64,000 bases of DNA from Streptomyces fagopyri (GTDB lineage: Bacteria > Actinomycetota > Actinomycetes > Streptomycetales > Streptomycetaceae): contig NZ_CP045643.1 in the NCBI RefSeq assembly GCF_009498275.1, positions 186,001 to 250,000 on the forward strand, written 5' to 3'. Numbering within the stretch: the first letter of the stretch is position 1; every line of letters begins with the position of its first letter. A model generated the notes under the pieces. It was not told where the DNA came from and made no database searches. It saw only the letters and a program-made list of their open reading frames with translations. This document shows positions 60,165-64,000 of this stretch, piece by piece. A program made the position numbers and the translations under genes.

Positions 60165-60929
60165 ATGACCACTTCTGCGACCTGGAAGGTTGGCCGGCTC
60201 GCCGAGGCAAGTGGGCTGACCGTACGCACGCTCCACCACTGGGACACCATCGGTCTGCTCAGCCCCTCGCAGCGCACCGCGGGAGGGCACCGAGAGTACA
60301 CCGAGGGCGACCTCGTCCGCCTGTATCAGGTGCTGGCGCTCCGCAATCTGGGGCTGGCCCTGGACACCGTCGCCGCCTGCCTCGATGCCGGGGTCGACCC
60401 GGCGCGGCTGGTACGGGACCACCTGGCCGGTGTGGAGGCGTCCATCGCCGCGCTCGGTGTCCTACGAGACCGGCTCGTGCGACTCGGTGACGAGCTGTCC
60501 GCCGAACAGACCCCGACCGCCCCAGCCCTGCTCGACGCGCTGCGGGCGATCGGCGCAGGGGACCGGGGACTGCGCACGCTGGGCCGCCACTTGGACGACG
60601 ACCAGATACGCGCACTGCGAAGTCGTGCCGCCGCCCTGGGACCTGCGACGCACTACCTGATCGAGGTCGAGTGGCCTGAGCTGTATCGCAGGGCCGAACG
60701 GCTCCGTACGGCCGGAACTCCCGCCACACATCAAGAGGTCCGTCGGCTGGTGGCCCGCATGGATGAGCTCAGCGCGATGTTCTCCGGCGGTGACGCCGGT
60801 GTCGCCGCCAGGGTACGAGCTGCCTGGCACGACGATCCAGCCGCCATGTCCGGAGACCCGGGCGCTCCGGTCGACGACTGGCGCGAGCTCGCCGACTACC
60901 TGGACCAGGCTCGCCGCGACACTCACTGA
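60165..60929 (+). CDS. MerR-family regulator (TipA-like ligand domain)
   Basis: The 254-residue protein has the MerR HTH and wing (WKVGRLAEASGLTVRTLHHW, DTIGLLSPSQRTAGGHREYT, EGDLVRLYQVLALRNLG), a dimerisation coil and a C-terminal helical domain with WPELYRRAERLRTAGTPATH and VRRLVARMDELSAMFSGGD, similar to TipAS-like drug-sensing domains. ATG 60165 is preferred to GTG 60144 because the operator ends just before it. No target other than itself is visible; genes around it are relics. Confidence 0.9.
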   Translation: MTTSATWKVGRLAEASGLTVRTLHHWDTIGLLSPSQRTAGGHREYTEGDLVRLYQVLALRNLGLALDTVAACLDAGVDPARLVRDHLAGVEASIAALGVLRDRLVRLGDELSAEQTPTAPALLDALRAIGAGDRGLRTLGRHLDDDQIRALRSRAAALGPATHYLIEVEWPELYRRAERLRTAGTPATHQEVRRLVARMDELSAMFSGGDAGVAARVRAAWHDDPAAMSGDPGAPVDDWRELADYLDQARRDTH

Positions 60930-60983
60930 CTCGCTTTTCACCGGCGTCTCCATCTCCAACTGCACAGGGAGTCGGAGGAGCGT

Positions 60984-61138
60984 CATCCGGGGAGGCCGAG
61001 GTCGTCCAGAGAATCACCGCTCGCCCACCGGCTCAGCTGCGGGCCGTCGACCAGATGGACACCGCCCAGCCGGGAAGCCCACTGCACATCGGCACCGCTG
61101 AACGGGCCTGATCTGACCAGTACTTGGGTCAGGCCGCC
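60984..61138 (-). pseudogene. C-terminal fragment of a restriction-endonuclease-like (Mrr-type) protein
   Basis: The frame reads GLTQVLVRSGPFSGADVQWA, SRLGGVHLVDGPQLSRWASG and ends LDDLGLPG. The pattern VxVTxxxFSxxAxxxAxxxGxxLVDGxxLxxW is the end of Mrr-type nuclease domains. The catalytic D-QxK part is missing. Confidence 0.5.
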
Positions 61139-61258
61139 GCCCCGACCGGCCCGGCCTTCCGCAGAGTGGGGGCCGGGCCGACCGACGTGTCCGCTTCGGA
61201 TACCGCCTCGCCTTCCGCGTGGAACGCCGGAAGCGTCACCGTCACCGTCACCGCCGAA

Positions 61259-61385
61259 TCAGTCGGGGCCGCTCAGGCTGTACTTCTGACTGGTGCCGTC
61301 GGAGTAGACGACGCGTCCCTGTCCGCCGGCCGGTCCGTAGCTCGCCGACACGAGGAATCCGAGCGTGTCACCAGTGCCGTTACTG
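61259..61385 (-). pseudogene. Short fragment of a secreted carbohydrate-active-type C-terminal module
   Basis: The frame reads TGDTLGFLVSASYGPAGGQG, RVVYSDGTSQKYSLSGPD, stop. The xGxxxVxYxDGTxxxxxLxxxD pattern is common at the ends of actinobacterial secreted glycoside hydrolases. Nothing upstream continues it. Confidence 0.4.
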
Positions 61386-61510
61386 ACTTCGGCTCGTTAG
61401 GGCGACTTTCGCTGGACTTCCTGATGTCGGCTTCGTGCGAGCGGTGCGATTCCTGACCCGCTCGGCAGAGCTGCGATCCGACGCGTCACGCTTCGGACCG
61501 CAGCTCTGCG

Positions 61511-62146
61511 CTACTCCCACCTCACGAAGGCATCGCTGCCGGTGACGGCCAGATGTGGTGTCACCGGATCGGCATAAGGCAAGCGGATCTGCGTCCCCGC
61601 ACTCAGGGCGACGAGAAGGTCCCGGAACATGTGCGACAGGCTGTCCCACACCTTCACCGGACCCTCCGTGTCCCCGGCATGCAGGCCGTACAGCACGTTC
61701 CCGAATCGTTCTCCATCACGGTGGTCGAGGATGAGCTTGCCTCCGGTGATGTCCGTGGCGATCGGGACCCATCGGACGTGGAACAGGTACCCATACACTC
61801 CGTCGTAGACGTCCCGCAGGGCGGGGTCTTCCGACTCGTTCTCGTCGACCCACTCGGCTATTGCTTCCTCCATCGTTCGTTGACCGGCACGCATTCCCTC
61901 GGCGCCACTCAGGATGAACCCTGCGGAAAGGATCACGCCCGGACCGCCATGCCCCTTCGTGGCGGTGACCCCGTCGTGACGCCCCAGCCACGTCACCAGA
62001 TCAGGGTGCAGAGGGAACCGACGGTCGGCGATGGCGTCGATGTCGTCCTGCGCGGCGGGTGGGTTCAGGGCGGCGTGGTCCGCAGGCGCGTTGGCCTCCA
62101 GCCAGGCATCGATCCGGGCGAGGACAACATGAAGGTCGTCGGTCAT
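61511..62146 (-). CDS. SMI1/KNR4 (SUKH)-family protein
   Basis: The 211-residue protein shows the SUKH pattern: LNPPAAQDDIDAIADRRFPL, HPDLVTWLGRHDGVT, GFILSGAEGMRAGQRTMEEA and WVPIATDITGGKLILDHRDG. SUKH proteins often serve as immunity proteins against nuclease or deaminase toxins. No toxin partner is adjacent. ATG 62146 is clear. The DLVTWLGRHDG segment is a typical SUKH core. Confidence 0.88.
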   Translation of the reverse strand: MTDDLHVVLARIDAWLEANAPADHAALNPPAAQDDIDAIADRRFPLHPDLVTWLGRHDGVTATKGHGGPGVILSAGFILSGAEGMRAGQRTMEEAIAEWVDENESEDPALRDVYDGVYGYLFHVRWVPIATDITGGKLILDHRDGERFGNVLYGLHAGDTEGPVKVWDSLSHMFRDLLVALSAGTQIRLPYADPVTPHLAVTGSDAFVRWE

Positions 62147-62222
62147 ACGACAACGCTACGAGTAACGGTGGCGCTGTCATGCACTGATGACGCCTGCGGA
62201 TGGCGATACTGGATTCGGCTCG

Positions 62223-62545
62223 TCAGGTGGACGTTGGATTGTCGGAGATCAGGCCGTTGCCCGCTATGAAGCCGTCGAGGGTGCCGTGCCGGTACTGAAG
62301 TCGCTTGAGGCAGTTTCGGACGAGGGCCTCGAGCCGGTCTAGGGCGACCACGGCGAGGTTGGCCAGACTGCGCTTGACGTGCGCCCATACCCCCTCCACG
62401 GGGTTGAGGTCGGACGAGTAGGCGGGTAGGCGGGTAGCAGGAAACCCGTCAGCCATTCGCGCTCGGCGACCAGCTCACGCATGGCGTGGGAGACGGGGGT
62501 GTTCAGGCGGTCCCACACCGGCACGATCGGCGCTTTGACGAGCTG
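62223..62545 (-). pseudogene. IS630-family transposase C-terminal fragment, frameshifted
   Basis: One frame reads VPVWDRLNTPVSHAMRELVA, EREWLTGFLLPAY. A shift near 62425 leads to LPAYSSDLNPVEGVWAHVKR, SLANLAVVALDRLEALVRNC and GTLDGFIAGNGL. This is the end of an IS630 DDE transposase (SxDLNPVExxW holds the Glu). The N-terminal part is replaced by another relic. Confidence 0.85.
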
Positions 62546-62833
62546 GCTCGCTGGGGGCTGCCGGAAGCGGCATTCCTCGCGGAACTCGTAGTCAGCGAGC
62601 TGGTTACCAACGCCATCCGCTACGGCTCCAGCCTCGTACAGCTGCGCCTGATCCGGCACGACACCCTGATCTGCGAGGTGTCCGACGGCTCCACCACCGC
62701 CCCTCACCTGCGCCGGGCCCGCACCTTCGACGAAGGCGGGCGCGGACTGTTCGTTCTCCCACTGGCCCGCGCGGCTCGCGACGGACTCCCGGTCCGGGAG
62801 GTCGCCGCTCAAATCAAGACCTGGACAAGCTGA
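62534..62833 (+). pseudogene. Fragment of an anti-sigma/SpoIIE-type HATPase
   Basis: The rightward frame reads LARWGLPEAAFLAELVVSEL, VTNAIRYGSSLVQLRLIRHD, TLICEVSDGSTTAPHLRRA and DEGGRGLFVLPLA. These are the N-box (VSELVTNAIRYG), the D-x-S box and the GRGL box of HATPase_c_2 proteins. The start is cut by the IS630 fragment and the end diverges after GRGLF. Confidence 0.7.
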
Positions 62834-63494
62834 TCGAGCAGGCTCTTCAGGCAGTGGGGAGTCAGGGCTGCAGATCATCAGCGAGCGTCGACCAGGCATT
62901 CGCAGTGGTGAGGCGTTCAACGAGACCCCCAGGGCCATCATGGCAATGGAGTCCAGCAGGACGGCCGCCACCCCGCTGTCCACGAAGTGATGTGAAGACG
63001 GATCGCGAGGGGCGTGAGGAGGAGCAAAACGTGCTCCCCACGCAGCGAGGGTGATCAGGACGGACGGTCGGCTGCCCCGAGAAGTGGTCCCCGCGTAGGC
63101 GACGGTGATCCGAGCCATCCGCAGTACATGAACCCTGACCTGGCTGCGGAGCGCGTCTACTGAGGACCATCGAGGTTGTGCGGCTCAACGACCCCGGCGG
63201 GATATCGAACGCACGTATTTCGGTCGGTCCTGGAATCCCGAGAAAGCGGTATACGGCAACACCTACGGCCCCGCCGCACTCCTCGTCATGCGAGCGGCAA
63301 CATGGAGCCGGACCCCGGCTATTCCGCTATTCCTCGCGGCGCGAGGACGCCCGCGGCCACCCACGTTTCGATCCCCTTCGAAACGTGCATGGCCGCCCGC
63401 CCGTCGGACGTACGGTGCCGCGCGTCAGCTCGTACGGACCACCGCGGCACACCTCGTCGCAGCGGGACGATCCAGGAAACCCAGGGGACCATCC
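62834..63494. other. Region of short unassigned relics
   Basis: A frame at about 63190-63300 reads YFGRSWNPEKAVYGNTYGPA then ALLVM, which looks protein-like, but start, end and family are unknown. Nothing else is supported. Confidence 0.35.
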
Positions 63495-63548
63495 ATGCCC
63501 ACACATACTCTGCGCAACGGACTCCTCGCCGCGCTGGCCGCGGTCTGA
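63495..63548 (+). pseudogene. Signal-peptide start cut off by TGA
   Basis: MPTHTLRNGLLAALAAV from ATG 63495 looks like the start of a secreted protein, but TGA follows at 63546. No downstream frame continues convincingly. Confidence 0.3.
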
Positions 63549-63821
63549 CCGCTCACCGGCGCCACCCACGGCGACGTCCTTCTTGTGGAATTGCGGGTGG
63601 CCGGTCAGCTGGACACTGGCCATGCGGCAGTGGACAGCTCGCGTGTCCGGGTTCTCAAATGGAGCTCTCACCGAGCCCTCATCGGTCGGCCGGCCACGTC
63701 CGGACAGCGGGCACGGCTGAGTCGGGCGAACGGCACAGGTGCCCAGGTCAGCCCCGGTCCGCCGGCGTGATCTTCCATGAGCGGGCGCTCTTGTAGTCTC
63801 TGCGGAGGTCGTAGGACATTC

Positions 63822-64000
63822 ATGGGGACGGTGGGGGCTATGACGGAGTCGAGGCGTGGCAGACGCGTGTGGTGGAGGCTCGGAGCCGGCCTGGCCGCTT
63901 TGGGGATGGCGGCCGGCTGCTCGTCGCACGGCGACGGCTCGGCCGGCAAGCCCAACGGTATCGAGGGGCAGTCGGTCGACCGCGTCTTCACCCGCGTGGA
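63822..64000 (+). CDS. Lipoprotein, 3' end outside window
   Basis: The frame remains open to the window edge. ATG 63822 or ATG 63840 starts a basic region (TESRRGRRVWWRLG), then GAGLAALGMAAGC with the lipobox Cys, then a Gly/Ser linker and IEGQSVDRVFTRV. It should be a membrane-anchored extracellular protein. The function cannot be told from this part. Confidence 0.7.
   Translation, partial: MGTVGAMTESRRGRRVWWRLGAGLAALGMAAGCSSHGDGSAGKPNGIEGQSVDRVFTRV

Noticed and set aside
1..64000. CRISPR arrays, rRNA or tRNA genes, replication origin, telomere-like inverted repeats
   Set aside because: No regularly spaced repeat array, rRNA signature, complete cloverleaf, DnaA-box cluster or terminal palindrome series was seen.
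1..64000. Biosynthetic gene cluster (PKS, NRPS, terpene, RiPP)
   Set aside because: The SRPBCC, SDR, MFS and esterase genes could be tailoring or export parts, but no core synthase or precursor/modification pair is present.

Overview
The window is high-GC actinomycete DNA, almost certainly Streptomyces. It has GC-rich third codon positions, GGAGG-type ribosome sites, many ATGA or GTGA gene overlaps, an sIHF-type nucleoid protein, SigE-family sigma/anti-sigma genes, MmyB/XRE, HxlR and TetR regulators each next to one oxidoreductase, and F420-dependent enzymes. There are no ribosomal, tRNA or central-metabolism genes. Intact accessory genes sit among many gene relics and insertion-sequence remnants, which fits an unstable chromosome arm. 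That placement is inference.

Layout. 0-7 kb: a small membrane protein, an sIHF paralogue, a small protein with an AGN-type leader motif facing an eCIS-core (DUF4157) HELAH protein with a C-terminal candidate effector domain, wrecked genes, then a DHA2-type MFS exporter. 7-12 kb: a lipoprotein, an IMP dehydrogenase resembling the Tritrichomonas foetus enzyme, a SigE-family sigma factor coupled to a membrane protein with a SecD-like head, and an HU relic. 12.2-13.1 kb: an intact IS5-type element. 13-22 kb: SDR/MmyB divergent pair, DUF2809, HxlR, then a leftward F420/flavin redox group (WrbA-like, Ddn-like, F420:NADP oxidoreductase-like, SRPBCC), then divergent ArsR/S41 peptidase. 22-32 kb: a lipoprotein, an ArsR-AHSA1-RibD group whose last gene is broken, a uridine-kinase-like gene, an LLM flavin enzyme, HxlR, and a TetR gene divergent from a coupled hemerythrin/PNPOx-like pair. 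32-41 kb: relics, then a TetR gene whose start region shares a 13-bp repeat with the adjacent two-hydrolase operon, a NarL-type two-component system, a GPP34 protein, a carboxylesterase and a membrane protein. 41-50 kb: MBL/CGNR divergent pair, a secreted three-repeat protein, SDR, TetR and fragments of HNH, MBL, MFS, Tn3 and IS701 genes. 50-57 kb: a remodelled hydrolase/TetR/DUF2568 group, SDR/MmyB, and a complete ISL3-type element with perfect 37-bp ends and an 8-bp target duplication. 57-64 kb: an FG-GAP secreted protein, MerR, SMI1/KNR4, more relics and the start of a lipoprotein.

The recurring unit is one regulator divergent from one or two redox or hydrolase genes, with visible operators at several of them. 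I did not find a wholly new multigene defence or biosynthetic system. The most promising leads are the eCIS-core protein with its facing AGN-motif gene, the coupled hemerythrin/PNPOx pair, the SecD-head anti-sigma candidate and the unusual IMP dehydrogenase. All family calls come from reading the sequence; no database search was run.
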